Numbered from the stretch's first letter, positions 1 through 9,525 are shown. The stretch: 64,000 bases of DNA from Microvirga lenta (GCF_020532555.1 NZ_JAJBBR010000012.1:1-64000); one strand, 5' to 3'. The notes: generated from the letters alone by a model not told the origin. Numbers and translations: made by a program.

Positions 1-498
1 CGCCCCCGGAGAGAGCCTCGAGTGTCCCGGCTCGACCTTCGGTGAATGAATGTTCAGACTCCTCCGACGTTCCGCCCCCCGCTCCCGCCCATCACAGAAG
101 TTGGTACGCCACATGACACTCGGCGTTCGTCGTAGGACAAGAAGCTTCCCGCGCTGCCGCCAAGCTGCTGCACACCAGCAGACAGCGAGATAAAACCCGG
201 TCCTGAGATACGGCTCACGCACGCACCGGCGCCAACGTCGAATTGCCGTAACCTTGCGCCGTCGGAACCAGGCAAGCTGCCGTACATTACTCCTGCTGTG
301 CCTGCCCGCTTAGTCCCTCACACCACCGAAGTGGCGCAGTTGCCGAGCATTGCGGCTCGTTCGGATGTCGTCACCACAATCGAAGCCACCAGAATCATGC
401 GACCGATAACGGTACATTCCTCCTCCAATTCCGGTCGGAAAGACCCTTCCGCCAGAGAACCTGCCAATGCCTCAACAGGCCGGTGGTACAGAGGATGG
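1..498. other. No supported gene; upstream region of the FUSC gene
   Basis: No reading frame here has family resemblance. The FUSC frame stays open upstream to a GTG at 298, but those extra 67 residues are hydrophilic and look non-conserved, so I treat 298-498 as leader. I see no clear promoter or terminator. Confidence 0.4.
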
Positions 499-1530
499 AT
501 GACCCTTCTGAAGAGGCCTCGCGCCGAAACGCTTCGGGACTCGGTCCGGCTCGGCCTGCAGAGCGCGGTCGCCGCAATCGCAACCTACCTTCTGATGGCC
601 CAGTTTGGATTGTCAGAGGTATCCTGGGGCGTCATATCGGCTCTCTTCGTCGTGCAGCAAAGCAGCGACGGAACTCTCGGAGCTGCCAGCGCCCGCATCG
701 GGGCAACCGCGCTCGGCACGGCTGTCGGCTTGGCATCGGTGCAGCTCATCGGTGGTGAGTTCGCCACTATCCTGCGCCTCGGCGCCGCCGCGCTCGTGGT
801 GAATGCGCTCGCCCGCTCGTGGCCAGGGTTGCGCTTCGGCGTCGTTGCCGCTGCCGCAATAGCGCTTGAGCCGAGCTCCGATGTCTGGGGCGGCGCGCTC
901 GACCGTGGCATCGCCATTATGCTCGGAGCGCTGGTCGGTACGGCCGCCGGTTTCGGAGTCTGGCCGCAAAGCGCCCGGTACAGGGCCATCAAAGCGGCGC
1001 AAGGGGCTCTCGATAGCTGTTCCGACCTCCTGCAGGTCGCTTTGGATGAGACGCTGGACCCGCGCAAGCGCGAGCTCGGCTCGATCCATAGCCGCTTCCT
1101 GACCGATGTGAAGCGAGCTCACGAGATGGCAGACCGGGCGCGATTGGGACGGAACAACCGCCCATCGCTCAACGAGTTCGTCCATGCCCTCGAGCGCCTG
1201 TGGCACTCCTTGATCATTTTGGACCGTGTGATCCAGGGCGACCGGCGGATAGATCCGTCGTGGTCCGCTGCTATGGCTTCGGCCCTTCGCAACATCCAGG
1301 AGGAGGCCTGCGCCTATCTGGGTGAAGTCGCCGGACACCTGCAGGGGCGCGATTCTGCGCCCACCATGGAGCATCTGGACAAAATGACGGAGATCGTGGA
1401 GCGCCTCGCCGCGAAGGAACCGGCGGACGATGCTCCCAAGGCGGGAGATCCCCTCCCGGTTCAGGCGCTCGTTTTCGGTCTCAGGGAGGTGAACAAGAAC
1501 CTGCGGGAGATTGGCCGGACACTGGATTGA
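499..1530 (+). CDS. FUSC-family (fusaric acid resistance/aromatic acid exporter-like) inner membrane protein
   Basis: The N-terminal half (about residues 20-165) is a run of hydrophobic segments broken by short polar turns, as in the membrane domain of FUSC/ArAE exporters. It includes the stretch SWGVISALFVVQQSSDGTLG and the typical repeated GxxxGxxxG helix faces (GATALGTAVGLA, GALVGTAAGFGV). The C-terminal half is a soluble helical domain rich in Arg and Glu. I chose the ATG at 499, which follows AGAGG, over the GTG at 298. At 343 residues it is about half the length of full two-module exporters, as usual for the single-module subfamily. The substrate is unknown; efflux of weak acids is inferred from the family. 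It stands alone, convergent with the DUF1206 gene. Confidence 0.72.
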   Translation: MTLLKRPRAETLRDSVRLGLQSAVAAIATYLLMAQFGLSEVSWGVISALFVVQQSSDGTLGAASARIGATALGTAVGLASVQLIGGEFATILRLGAAALVVNALARSWPGLRFGVVAAAAIALEPSSDVWGGALDRGIAIMLGALVGTAAGFGVWPQSARYRAIKAAQGALDSCSDLLQVALDETLDPRKRELGSIHSRFLTDVKRAHEMADRARLGRNNRPSLNEFVHALERLWHSLIILDRVIQGDRRIDPSWSAAMASALRNIQEEACAYLGEVAGHLQGRDSAPTMEHLDKMTEIVERLAAKEPADDAPKAGDPLPVQALVFGLREVNKNLREIGRTLD

Positions 1531-1553
1531 TCAACGGCAAGCGAGTTGCTGCG

Positions 1554-2384
1554 TCAGTCGATATCCTGGGCACCGATCCGGCGGTACATCGCCTCGATCA
1601 GACCGAAGACGCCGAAGGCTGCAAGTCCGAGAGCGACAGCCGCGAGAAGGATCCACCCATAAGGCGTCTGCTCCAACCATTGGAGCACGCCGGCAAGCCC
1701 GTTCGCCCGGTTTGCCTTCAGTTGGTACGCTGCCAGACATATGGATGCGCCGATCAGAACGAAAACGACCCCGCGCGCCGTCAGGCCGAACCGGCTGATG
1801 GGAATGGCCCAATGCCGGATCCAATCTCCACATTCCAAGTGATCGTCGAACTCGGCCCGCCATGCCTTGACGATCTTGATCACGCCCGCGCCGACGACCG
1901 CCACTCCGATGGCTCCGGTAATCCACGGGCCGAGCGGAGCCGACAGGATCGACGCAAACCACGCCGCAAAGGCCGAACCGGGATGGGCCAAAGCGGCAAT
2001 CTCCCAACCGAGCATGAGGCGAACCGCGGACACAGCGATAGCACCGTGAACAAGTGCGCTTGCGCCAAGCACGGCTCGGATGCTCAACCCCTTCAAATCC
2101 CGGCCGTAGCCGGAAGGATCCGCCCAGGCCTGGATCAGCCGCCAGACGGCAAGACATGCAAACCCTCCCGCTACGGCGCCGATGAGCAGATAGCCTGCCG
2201 GCTGCGCAAACAGGACCCGCAAGGCGCCTCGCGTGCCGACGAGATCTCCGCCGAGATCGAGAGCCGCCAGAACGGCGAGCCCGCCGATGATGAGATACAA
2301 AACACCGCGAGCGCCGTATCCGACCCGCGCGGCAGTCGTCACCAGCATCACGCGGTTCACATTGAACAATCTGGTTTCAGTCAC
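1554..2384 (-). CDS. DUF1206 family membrane protein
   Basis: The 276 residues form three repeats of paired transmembrane helices. Each repeat starts with a motif of the type R-x-G-Y-x-A-R-G-V-x-Y or LTARGVVFVLIGA, which is the DUF1206 signature. The N-terminus (MTETRLFNVNRVMLVTTAAR) precedes the first repeat. The function of the family is unknown. It is transcribed leftward, downstream of and co-oriented with the chloride-channel gene (111-bp gap), so co-transcription is possible. The antisense strand carries a long spurious frame caused by GC-rich codon use. Confidence 0.85.
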   Translation of the reverse strand: MTETRLFNVNRVMLVTTAARVGYGARGVLYLIIGGLAVLAALDLGGDLVGTRGALRVLFAQPAGYLLIGAVAGGFACLAVWRLIQAWADPSGYGRDLKGLSIRAVLGASALVHGAIAVSAVRLMLGWEIAALAHPGSAFAAWFASILSAPLGPWITGAIGVAVVGAGVIKIVKAWRAEFDDHLECGDWIRHWAIPISRFGLTARGVVFVLIGASICLAAYQLKANRANGLAGVLQWLEQTPYGWILLAAVALGLAAFGVFGLIEAMYRRIGAQDID

Positions 2385-2495
2385 AACAGTGAAACGGCGG
2401 AGCTCCGAGACAGTTCACGAGGATGCGGCGAGCCCGCCCGTCCTGCCTGCCTGCGGGAGCCGGTCATGGGATCGCAAGGCGAGCAAAGGAGATCG

Positions 2496-4133
2496 TCACC
2501 GATGCTCCTCGGCGACGGCGTCGATCAAGGCGGTATTGAAGGCCTTGAGCGCCTCGGCCTGATCCAGAACCCCGACGACCCGGTCGGCATCCCGCGCATC
2601 GGCGACAGGAAGGCTCTCCAGCCCACAGGCATCGAACGCCCTGAGCGCCGCCTCGATGGAGTCGTCCGTGGTCAGACGGCAATCTTCGGCCTCCGAAAAG
2701 GACTCGTCCGGCCCGAGAGGTCTGATGAGGCTCTTGATCGTGAGCTCTCGTCCAACCCGCCGATGCGGCCCCACATCGAGAAAGAGTCCCCTGGAGGCCA
2801 GCTGCAGGAAAAAGAAGCTGCGGCCGAGGAAAGCTCGAGACAGGGTGCTGGCGATCGCGACGGTGAGCAGCAGGGCAATGCTCATGGCATATCCGCCCGT
2901 GAGCTCGAACACGATCACGGTAGTCGAGATCGGCGCGCCGAGGACCGCCCCTGCCACGGCCCCCATTCCCAGAATGGTATAAACGGCCTGGCTGGAGGCC
3001 AGCTCCGGGGCCAGAGAAGCGGCCATGATCCCGAATGCGGCTCCTGCCATCGCGCCGAGATACAGCGAGGGAGAAAAGACTCCACCGGCCAAACGGCTGC
3101 CGAGCGTCAGGGCGGTCGCAACGGTCTTGAGAAGAAGCAGGCTGATCAAGAGGCCGAGGGGAAGGCTTTGGATCAGCGCAGCCTCCGCCGTCTCGTAACC
3201 GACCCCCAGCACCTCGGGAAAGAAGACGCCGAGCGCTCCGACGCACAGCCCTCCCAGAGCCGGCTTCAACCAGAGGGGAATGGTGATGGTCCGGAACGCC
3301 CATTCGGCCCCCATCACGGCCAGCTGAAAGACAATGGCGACCGCTGCCGCAACAACCCCGAGAACCGCGAAGGCCGGGAACTCCCACGACGAGGCGATGC
3401 GGTGTTCAGGAATGGCGAAAGCGGGAAAGTCTCCGAAGACCGACCGGCCGATGATCGCGCCAACCGCCGAGGCAATGACGATGGACGGCAACGCCGCCGC
3501 CGAAATGCGCCTGAAGACGACCTCCAGGGCAAAGAGGGCGCCGGCGATCGGGGCATTGAACGAGGCCGCGATGGCGGCCGCCACCCCGGCGCCGATCAAG
3601 GCCCTACCCTCCCGCTCCGGCAGCCTGGCCCATCGTGCGAGAGCGGCAGCCAGGGTGGCGCCGAGATGGATGACCGGCCCTTCGCGTCCCGCGCTCCCGC
3701 CCGATCCGAGCGTCAGCACGGCCGCAACCGCTCCGAGCAGGCCGCCGCGAAGACGCAGCCGGTCAGGCCCGAGGGCCTGCGCCTCGATCACGTCGGCAGG
3801 ACCGCCGGCCCGCCGACCCGGCACGAACAGGAGGATCAGCCCGACAGCCAGCCCGCCGAGGGCGGGGGCAGCAAGGATGATCGGCCAGGCAACGCCCTTC
3901 GCGGCACTGACCACGCGCTCGGACATGGTCCCGAGCCACAGGAACTGGACGGCGTTGAGGGCGAGGCGGAAGGCGACGGAGGCACAGGCTGCCAGCAGCC
4001 CAGCGACAAGCGCCACGGCCCAGGCTCGCACGTGCCCCTCGGCCAGGAACACCGAGAGGTTCGGCCTGACGAGATCGGCTGGAAGGCTGAGGAGCTGCCT
4101 GGCAACGCGCTGTATGGCCGGTCGGCGGATCAT
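2496..4133 (-). CDS. ClC-family voltage-gated chloride channel/antiporter with C-terminal CBS domains
   Basis: This is a 545-residue protein with 10 or more hydrophobic segments. The ClC hallmark GSGGSAGREGP lies at residues 143-153, with the gating glutamate at about 151 (E148 of the E. coli exchanger). The first selectivity motif is GSGGS rather than the usual GSGIP, as in one bacterial subclade. Later motifs such as GSRLAGGVFSPSLYLGA and the segment GAPISTTVIVFELTG match helices N to P. Residues of roughly 440-545 form CBS repeats (VGRELTIKSLI, VADARDADRVVGVLD), suggesting nucleotide control. It probably moves chloride across the inner membrane, as channel or H+/Cl- exchanger. The start at MIRRPAIQRV is the upstream-most ATG. 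Confidence 0.9.
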   Translation of the reverse strand: MIRRPAIQRVARQLLSLPADLVRPNLSVFLAEGHVRAWAVALVAGLLAACASVAFRLALNAVQFLWLGTMSERVVSAAKGVAWPIILAAPALGGLAVGLILLFVPGRRAGGPADVIEAQALGPDRLRLRGGLLGAVAAVLTLGSGGSAGREGPVIHLGATLAAALARWARLPEREGRALIGAGVAAAIAASFNAPIAGALFALEVVFRRISAAALPSIVIASAVGAIIGRSVFGDFPAFAIPEHRIASSWEFPAFAVLGVVAAAVAIVFQLAVMGAEWAFRTITIPLWLKPALGGLCVGALGVFFPEVLGVGYETAEAALIQSLPLGLLISLLLLKTVATALTLGSRLAGGVFSPSLYLGAMAGAAFGIMAASLAPELASSQAVYTILGMGAVAGAVLGAPISTTVIVFELTGGYAMSIALLLTVAIASTLSRAFLGRSFFFLQLASRGLFLDVGPHRRVGRELTIKSLIRPLGPDESFSEAEDCRLTTDDSIEAALRAFDACGLESLPVADARDADRVVGVLDQAEALKAFNTALIDAVAEEHR

Positions 4134-4353
4134 CTAGAGGCCCGCCCCGCGCCGAACCTGCGGCGGGAACACGATTAGAACTGCGAACAGCGTCAACTCA
4201 CCCAATCCGTCTCATCCGCGCCGACGGCGGAAAGTGGAGCACCAGCATCGCCGACATCGAGGAGTTTGGTGCACTTCGGGGGAAGAGAAAAGGCCCCGAC
4301 CCGGATCGAACGGGGACAATCAGGTGAGCCCGGCACGCCGGAAACAGAGTCGA

Positions 4354-4396
4354 CCAATCCTCTCAAAAACTGTGGCTAAGTCCTTGAGAGGATTGG
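4354..4396. repeat. Perfect 13-bp inverted repeat abutting the tRNA-Lys fragment
   Basis: CCAATCCTCTCAA at 4354-4366 is matched by its exact reverse complement at 4384-4396, with a 17-nt loop. The right arm includes the CCA end of the tRNA fragment, so this may be an att-site arm, integrase arm-type sites or a terminator. There is no T-tract. Confidence 0.7.
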
Positions 4397-4438
4397 TGAG
4401 CGCGGATGGGATCGAACCATCGACCCGCTGATTAAAAG
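4394..4438 (-). other. 3' fragment of tRNA-Lys(UUU): attachment site remnant
   Basis: Read leftward, the 45 nt give an anticodon loop CTTTTAA, the 3' anticodon arm TCAGC, a variable loop, a perfect T-stem (GATGG/CCATC) around the loop TTCGATC, the acceptor 3' strand CGCGCTC and ACCA. The 5' half of the tRNA is absent: sequence beyond 4438 cannot form the 5' anticodon arm. This is the classic scar of a tyrosine integrase that targets the 3' half of a tRNA gene, and the integrase gene lies 168 bp away. The intact tRNA should lie at the other end of the element or outside the window. Confidence 0.8.
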
Positions 4439-4605
4439 TTAGAACGACCGAGTCCCTGCGAGTCCTTGTGGCACAGGGCATTTTTGGCTAAGTATCTGTT
4501 CAGACTCGGGTTTTCGGCATTGAATAAGTCGAACAAACCCGAATAAGCTGCAGCAACATCGAAGCAGCGTGCGCACGGGGTGCGCACGGACATCAGGGGC
4601 AAGCC

Positions 4606-5886
4606 GTGCCAGAGCGTCTCAAGTTCACCGCCAGTCGGGTCGGGTCTCTTCCAATCCAAGCCAAGGAATATGCCGCCTGGGATGAGACCACCCCAGGGTT
4701 TGGCGTCAGGGTCTATCCCTCGGGTCAGCGACGCTACGTCTACCGCTACCGCGCTGGAGCCAGCCGGAGTGCCCCGGCCCGGATGGTCACCATCGGCGAT
4801 GTGCGCAAGCTCGGGCTCGAGGACGCCAGACGGGTGGCACGTGACCTTGCGGGCCAGGTCGCCCGAGGCGGAGATCCCTCGGCGGAGAAGCGCCAGAGCG
4901 AGCTGGACCGTGTGCGCAAGCGGCGCTTTGCTGATGTCCGCGACGAGTTCCTTGCCAAGTATGCGGACCCTCGCCTAAGACCCAGGACGGCAACCGAGTA
5001 CCGGCGCATCCTGACGCGCCTGTTTGAGCCGCTGGCCAATATGCCGTTTGATGAAGTCTCGCGGGCCGACATCGCGGACGCTCTTCACGCCATCTCTGAG
5101 CGCGGTATCCGGCAGGCCAATCTCGCCCGGGCGGTGATCCGCAAGATGTTCTCCTGGGCTAGGTCCGTAGGCCTTTGTGACGAGAACCCGGTCCGGGATA
5201 CCGCCCCGGCCGGCCGAGACATGCGGCGCGAGCGGGTCCTCTCGATGGAGGAACTCGGGCTGATCTACCGCGCAGCCTTGGAGGTGGATGACCCCTATGG
5301 CGCCGCCGTGCGCTTTCTCATGCTGACCGGCCAGCGCCGGGCTGAGGTGCTGGAGATGCCCCACAGCGAGATCGATCTTGAGGAGAGGCTCTGGCGTTTG
5401 CCAGCAGCGCGGACCAAAAACAGGCGCCCGCATGACGTGCCGCTGTCACCAACTGCATTGGCCATTCTCGCCTCACGGCAATACGGTCGGGACCTGGTTT
5501 TCTCAACTCCACACGGCACCCCATTTGGCGCGCTCTCCAAGGCCAAGCGGCGGCTCGATGCCAAGATTCTGGAGTTGCGGCGTGCTGAGGATCCCAAAGC
5601 CGGTCCCCTGCCCCACTGGACCTTGCATGATCTGCGCCGCAGCTTTGTCACGCATGCGCATGATCAGCTTGGAGTCGACATTCCGGTGATCGAGCGCGCG
5701 ATCAACCACATCTCGGGCACGTTCGGCGGCATCGTGGGCGTGTACAACCGCGCTCCCCTGCTGAAGGAGCGGCGCGCCGCATTTGACGCCTGGGACCGCC
5801 TCCTCACGCATGTCGCTGGTCTCGACTCAAGCCTGACCGAGATCGCCGGCCGCACCCCCGACCGAATCGCTGAGGCTGTGTCGTAG
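4606..5886 (+). CDS. P4-type tyrosine integrase
   Basis: The 426 residues have the DUF4102-type N-terminal arm-binding domain (about 1-95, including GFGVRVYPSGQRRYVYRYR), a core-binding SAM-like domain (about 105-200) and a catalytic domain. Catalytic residues can be placed at R244 (TGQRRAEVLEM), K271, H341 and R344 (HDLRRSFVTH), H368 (INHISGT) and Y380 (GVYNRAP), so the enzyme looks intact. It is followed by AlpA-like and primase genes, the usual order in small satellite-like integrative elements. It lies next to the 3' tRNA-Lys fragment, its likely target. Confidence 0.93.
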   Translation: MPERLKFTASRVGSLPIQAKEYAAWDETTPGFGVRVYPSGQRRYVYRYRAGASRSAPARMVTIGDVRKLGLEDARRVARDLAGQVARGGDPSAEKRQSELDRVRKRRFADVRDEFLAKYADPRLRPRTATEYRRILTRLFEPLANMPFDEVSRADIADALHAISERGIRQANLARAVIRKMFSWARSVGLCDENPVRDTAPAGRDMRRERVLSMEELGLIYRAALEVDDPYGAAVRFLMLTGQRRAEVLEMPHSEIDLEERLWRLPAARTKNRRPHDVPLSPTALAILASRQYGRDLVFSTPHGTPFGALSKAKRRLDAKILELRRAEDPKAGPLPHWTLHDLRRSFVTHAHDQLGVDIPVIERAINHISGTFGGIVGVYNRAPLLKERRAAFDAWDRLLTHVAGLDSSLTEIAGRTPDRIAEAVS

Positions 5887-6309
5887 ATACGGGTCGCGGA
5901 AACCGAGCTGCGGCCGCTGAGAGCAAGTTATCACCACAAGTCACAGGATTCCTGCTCGGGGCCGGTCAAACGGCTGCCTTTGGACTTTGCCCGACCCTTG
6001 ACCAGCAGACGCCGCAGCCTTGGGAATCCCGTGATGCAGAACCGCATAGCCAGCAAAAAGTGCTTTTCTGCCAAAACACATTCTAGGCAATAACTTAGTC
6101 ACGCACCCGGCTCGTAAAAGGCGGCTCACGGGATTCCGCATTCAACATCAGGTTGACACTTCAACATCAAAAATCCATCTGCATCAAGTCGTATCTGATC
6201 CGTATACACTCTAAATTCGAATGGATACTGCGCGATGTTCGCTGAATGAGCAGAACGAGAGTGGGAAAAACATAAGCAAAGGCTTGCTTTCTCAAATTTA
6301 CTCTAGGAA
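5887..6309. other. Intergenic, AT-rich control region of the integrated element
   Basis: No gene is supported. From about 6140 to 6310 the base composition drops to AT-rich, unlike the surroundings, which is typical of element control regions. A small inverted repeat AAGCAA/TTGCTT lies at 6274-6289. A TTGACA-like hexamer near 6153 has no convincing -10 partner. Confidence 0.4.
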
Positions 6310-6699
6310 ATGGTCTTCGGAGAACCCCACTCGTTGGCGCTTAGCCGCAAGCGCCACACAATTAAGTATTCGACCATGAGATTAGTGAACCATCTTAGCA
6401 CGTCCCCCAAGCTCCGTTCGGGTTTGATAGATACACCGGCGGTATCATCAGCCAAGAGGAACGGCAAACCTTCAAATGAGGCCCCAGCCTCACGGGGGAG
6501 TGAGCGTCTCGAGCGACTTCTGACCACCGAGGATGTCGCCGGGTTGCTCGGCATCGCACCTGCCACTTTGATCTGGTGGCGCGGGCAAAAACAAGGCCCG
6601 TCCTGGATCCGCCTGGGACGCGGCCGTCGAAGCCCGATCCGTTACCGACCTGAGGCGGTCGGGGAGTATCTCGCGCAAATGGAAAGTGCGACGCTCTAA
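6310..6699 (+). CDS. AlpA/helix-turn-helix (MerR-like) DNA-binding protein, probable excisionase/regulator
   Basis: The last 60 residues contain a winged-helix HTH of the AlpA/HTH_17 type: LLTTEDVAGLLGIAPATLIWWR, then a basic wing (GRGRRSPIRYRPEAVGEYLAQ). In phage P4-like elements such proteins regulate integrase or excision. The N-terminal 65 residues are polar and unconserved-looking, so the true start may be the ATG at 6376. The ATG at 6310 has AGGA only one base upstream. It sits between the integrase and the primase in the same direction, with a 177-bp gap before the primase. Confidence 0.7.
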   Translation: MVFGEPHSLALSRKRHTIKYSTMRLVNHLSTSPKLRSGLIDTPAVSSAKRNGKPSNEAPASRGSERLERLLTTEDVAGLLGIAPATLIWWRGQKQGPSWIRLGRGRRSPIRYRPEAVGEYLAQMESATL

Positions 6700-6876
6700 A
6701 GAGCCTCCTCTCCTTTTCACAAGAACCTCAATCCTAGCGACGGAGCTAGTGCATCCGGCGAACGGTGCATTGCGCCTTGATCGCAGACCTTCGGCTGACG
6801 GAGTGGAGACTGACAACCACAGTCTCCACTCCCAAAGAGTTCCAGTTGCGGTGGTCCTCACAACACTCAAGCAGCC

Positions 6877-9483
6877 ATGACAACATATGAGAACCGCATT
6901 CCTGCACACGCGGACCAGAGACTAGCGACTCCCTCCGCACCCACCACTCTGCGGACCGTGATTCAAGACATCAAACATCTCGTTCGGATGGGGGCATCGG
7001 TCATCCTGCTCCGTCCACGATCCAAGCAACCCATCGGCAAAGATTGGTCGAAAAAGCCGAGAGCTTCCCTTGAGGAGCTGAAGGCGAGTTATCGGCCCGG
7101 CTATAATGTCGGCATCCGGCTCGGTGAGAAGTCCGTCATCGACGGACGGTTTTTGCACGTCATCGACGTGGACATCCGCAACCCCGACTTGGCCGACGAG
7201 GCGTTCGCACGTCTCGAAGCTCTGTTCAAGGGCTACAAGGTGTGGTCCTGGCCGTGCGTGCTGTCGGGTTCGGGCGGAGAGTCGCGTCATTTCTATTTCA
7301 TGACGGACAAGGCGTTCCGGGGCAAGAAGCTCGCCAGGAGCGAGAACAAGGTCCCCGGCACCAACAAGCAGGAATGGGAAATCGAGCTGTTCGGCACCGG
7401 AAAGCAGGTTGCCCTTCCACCGTCGATCCACCCGAACGGCGGAACCTACCGTTGGGAGGTCGAGATCGACCCGACCGCCGAACTGCCGTGCGTCGAGGTG
7501 GAGTTCCTCAAGGATCTCACCGGACAGGGCGACGAAGAGGACGAAGATGCCGCGGGTGGCGAGATGGAGCCGCTCGATGTCACCTATGAAGAGGTTGAAG
7601 AGTGGCTTGGGGACCTTGATCCCGATTGGTGCGATGACCGGCCGAAGTGGATTCGGGTCGGCATGGCAATCAGCTACAATTTCGGCAAGTGCGACCGCGC
7701 ATATCAGCTTTGGCGCCGGTTTTCGATGCAGATGCCCGACCGTTGGGACGAAGAAGACGGTCGCCGCAACTGGAAATCGTTCAATCACAAGACCCAGCGC
7801 CCGGTCACGCTGCGAACCATCATCGCAGAGTCCAAAAAATCGCGTCGGAAGGCCGAACTCATGGCCGACATCGAGGATCTTGAGGAGCTTGACGGGCCGA
7901 AGCCGCTGACGCGGGCGGAAAAGCGCGCATGGGTGGACGGTTTGGAGCCGATTCCCGGCGAAAAGCCGAAGGAGGAGCCGGTCAAGCCTCGGGCAACCGA
8001 TCCCGACCTAACGATTTTGCGTCAGGCTCGCTATGATGCGCCCGATTTTCCGCTGCATATCTTCTCGAAGTTCTGGCAACATGAGATCGAGGCGCTCGCC
8101 AACAACGGCGCCGCCCCCATCGACTACGCCGCTGCCGGTATTATGGCGGTCGCGGGCTCTACCATCGGCAATTCCCGCGTGGTCGAGGTCCGTTCCGGTT
8201 GGCGCGAGCCTCCGGTCGTGTGGTGTCAGATTATCGGCCCGCCATCCGCGAACAAATCGCCCGCCCTGCGCCCACTTATCAAGATGCTCGACATCCTCGA
8301 AGCGAGTTGGGAGCCTGAGTTTCAGGACGCTCATCGCCGTTGGCAGAGCGATAAGAAGAAAGCCGACACCCTGCGCAAGCAATGGGAGCAACAGATGGTT
8401 GCGGCGTTGGAGAAAGGCGAGGACGTCGGCCCAATGTCGCCCGAGTGCAAGGCTCCGCCCGAACCGACGAAGCGCCGCGCCTACGTCACGGACACCACAC
8501 TCGAAGCCATGATCCGCGTCCTGGCGGGCAACGAGCGCGGTCTTCTCAACTATCGCGACGAGATGACGGGTTGGCTGACCAACATGAGCCGCTATGGCGG
8601 CAACGGCGCGTCGGATCGCCCGGCATGGCTCGAAGCCTACGGCGGCGGAACCTACGTCGTGGACCGCGTGAAGGATGACGGCAAGCCGGTCCGCGTGCCG
8701 CGCTTCTCTGTCTGCATCCTCGGCGGCATCCAACCCGATCCGCTCATCAACATGGTGCAAGGGACGGACGACGGCTTGCAAGCCCGCTTCATTCCGTTCT
8801 GGCCCGAAGACACCTTCCGGCCGTTCAACCGCGGCAAGATCATCGAGAGCCGGGCGCTCGGCGCGTTCGAGCGGATCTCGGAACTCAACATGCGCCGGGA
8901 CAAGAAGACCGGCCTCCGCGAGCCCGTGCCGGTCCCGTTCACGGAGAAGGCGGTTGACGTGTTCGAGGAGTGGACGAACCGCCGCAAGCTGTCCGAGAAG
9001 CACGCGCCGACGAAGCTGCAAGGTGCCTACGGTAAGGCCGAGGGCCAGGTCGCCCGCGTGGCGCTGATCCTCGAAATCCTGAAGTGGGCGGAAGACCTGT
9101 TCGATGACGACGTGCTCGGACCGTCCGAGATCGGCGCCGACTCCGTGCGCAAGGCGATTGAGTTCCGCGAGAGCTATATCAAGCCGATGCAGATGCGCGT
9201 GTTCGGTCACGGGGCAGCGTCGGAGGAGGCGCAGCTTGCGAAGGGCATTGCACAATGGATCGTCAGCAACGAGATCGAGGAGTTCAAGGTGCGGGACCTG
9301 CGCCGCGAGGGTGGCATTCCTGGCATCTCGGGACGCACGGATAAGGAGCGGGTTGAGGAAGCGGTTCTCTATCTCGTGGCGCTCCGTTGGTTGAACGTTA
9401 TCGACCGGACGAGCAAGAAAGGTGGAAGGCCGACGCAAGTCTACGAGGTCAACCCGCGGCTTTGGGAGCTACTCGACAAATGA
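6877..9483 (+). CDS. Prim-pol / PriCT-2 / DUF3987 replication protein of the integrated element
   Basis: This 868-residue protein has three parts. The first, about residues 35-210, is an archaeo-eukaryotic primase-polymerase domain with the metal motif VIDVDI (D97, D99), the histidine motif SRHFYF (H138) and the nucleotide-binding stretch LPPSIHPNGGTYRW. The second, about 235-320, is a PriCT-2 domain (EEVEEWLGDLDPDW ... WKSF). The third, about 385-800, is DUF3987, with a phosphate-loop-like GPPSANKS at 454-461 in which the usual glycine before K is Asn. It would prime and perhaps unwind DNA at the element's own origin. A clean terminator follows and then a repeat-rich non-coding tract, consistent with an origin. 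Confidence 0.88.
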   Translation: MTTYENRIPAHADQRLATPSAPTTLRTVIQDIKHLVRMGASVILLRPRSKQPIGKDWSKKPRASLEELKASYRPGYNVGIRLGEKSVIDGRFLHVIDVDIRNPDLADEAFARLEALFKGYKVWSWPCVLSGSGGESRHFYFMTDKAFRGKKLARSENKVPGTNKQEWEIELFGTGKQVALPPSIHPNGGTYRWEVEIDPTAELPCVEVEFLKDLTGQGDEEDEDAAGGEMEPLDVTYEEVEEWLGDLDPDWCDDRPKWIRVGMAISYNFGKCDRAYQLWRRFSMQMPDRWDEEDGRRNWKSFNHKTQRPVTLRTIIAESKKSRRKAELMADIEDLEELDGPKPLTRAEKRAWVDGLEPIPGEKPKEEPVKPRATDPDLTILRQARYDAPDFPLHIFSKFWQHEIEALANNGAAPIDYAAAGIMAVAGSTIGNSRVVEVRSGWREPPVVWCQIIGPPSANKSPALRPLIKMLDILEASWEPEFQDAHRRWQSDKKKADTLRKQWEQQMVAALEKGEDVGPMSPECKAPPEPTKRRAYVTDTTLEAMIRVLAGNERGLLNYRDEMTGWLTNMSRYGGNGASDRPAWLEAYGGGTYVVDRVKDDGKPVRVPRFSVCILGGIQPDPLINMVQGTDDGLQARFIPFWPEDTFRPFNRGKIIESRALGAFERISELNMRRDKKTGLREPVPVPFTEKAVDVFEEWTNRRKLSEKHAPTKLQGAYGKAEGQVARVALILEILKWAEDLFDDDVLGPSEIGADSVRKAIEFRESYIKPMQMRVFGHGAASEEAQLAKGIAQWIVSNEIEEFKVRDLRREGGIPGISGRTDKERVEEAVLYLVALRWLNVIDRTSKKGGRPTQVYEVNPRLWELLDK

Positions 9484-9492
9484 GATGATGAG

Positions 9493-9513
9493 CCCCGCTT
9501 CGGCGGGGTTTTT
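9493..9513 (+). terminator. Rho-independent terminator of the primase gene
   Basis: A perfect 6-bp stem CCCCGC/GCGGGG closes a TTCG tetraloop and is followed directly by TTTTT. It starts 10 bp after the primase stop codon. Confidence 0.92.
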
Positions 9514-9525
9514 CTTTGGCCGCGT

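Noticed and set aside
54..287. A 77-codon minus-strand frame at the left edge
   Set aside because: No ribosome site, no family resemblance, Gly/Ser-rich composition.
1527..4178. An 883-codon open frame on the plus strand
   Set aside because: It is antisense to the DUF1206 and ClC genes, is hydrophilic low-complexity sequence with no domain, and arises from high-GC codon use.
4286..4325. A second tRNA-like T-arm (GGATCGAAC between CCCCG-type arms)
   Set aside because: The T-stem has a mismatch, no CCA end is present and no cloverleaf forms; it may be a terminator-like hairpin.
8008..9438. A 476-codon minus-strand frame
   Set aside because: It is the antisense shadow of the prim-pol/DUF3987 gene; the plus strand has clear motifs and a terminator.
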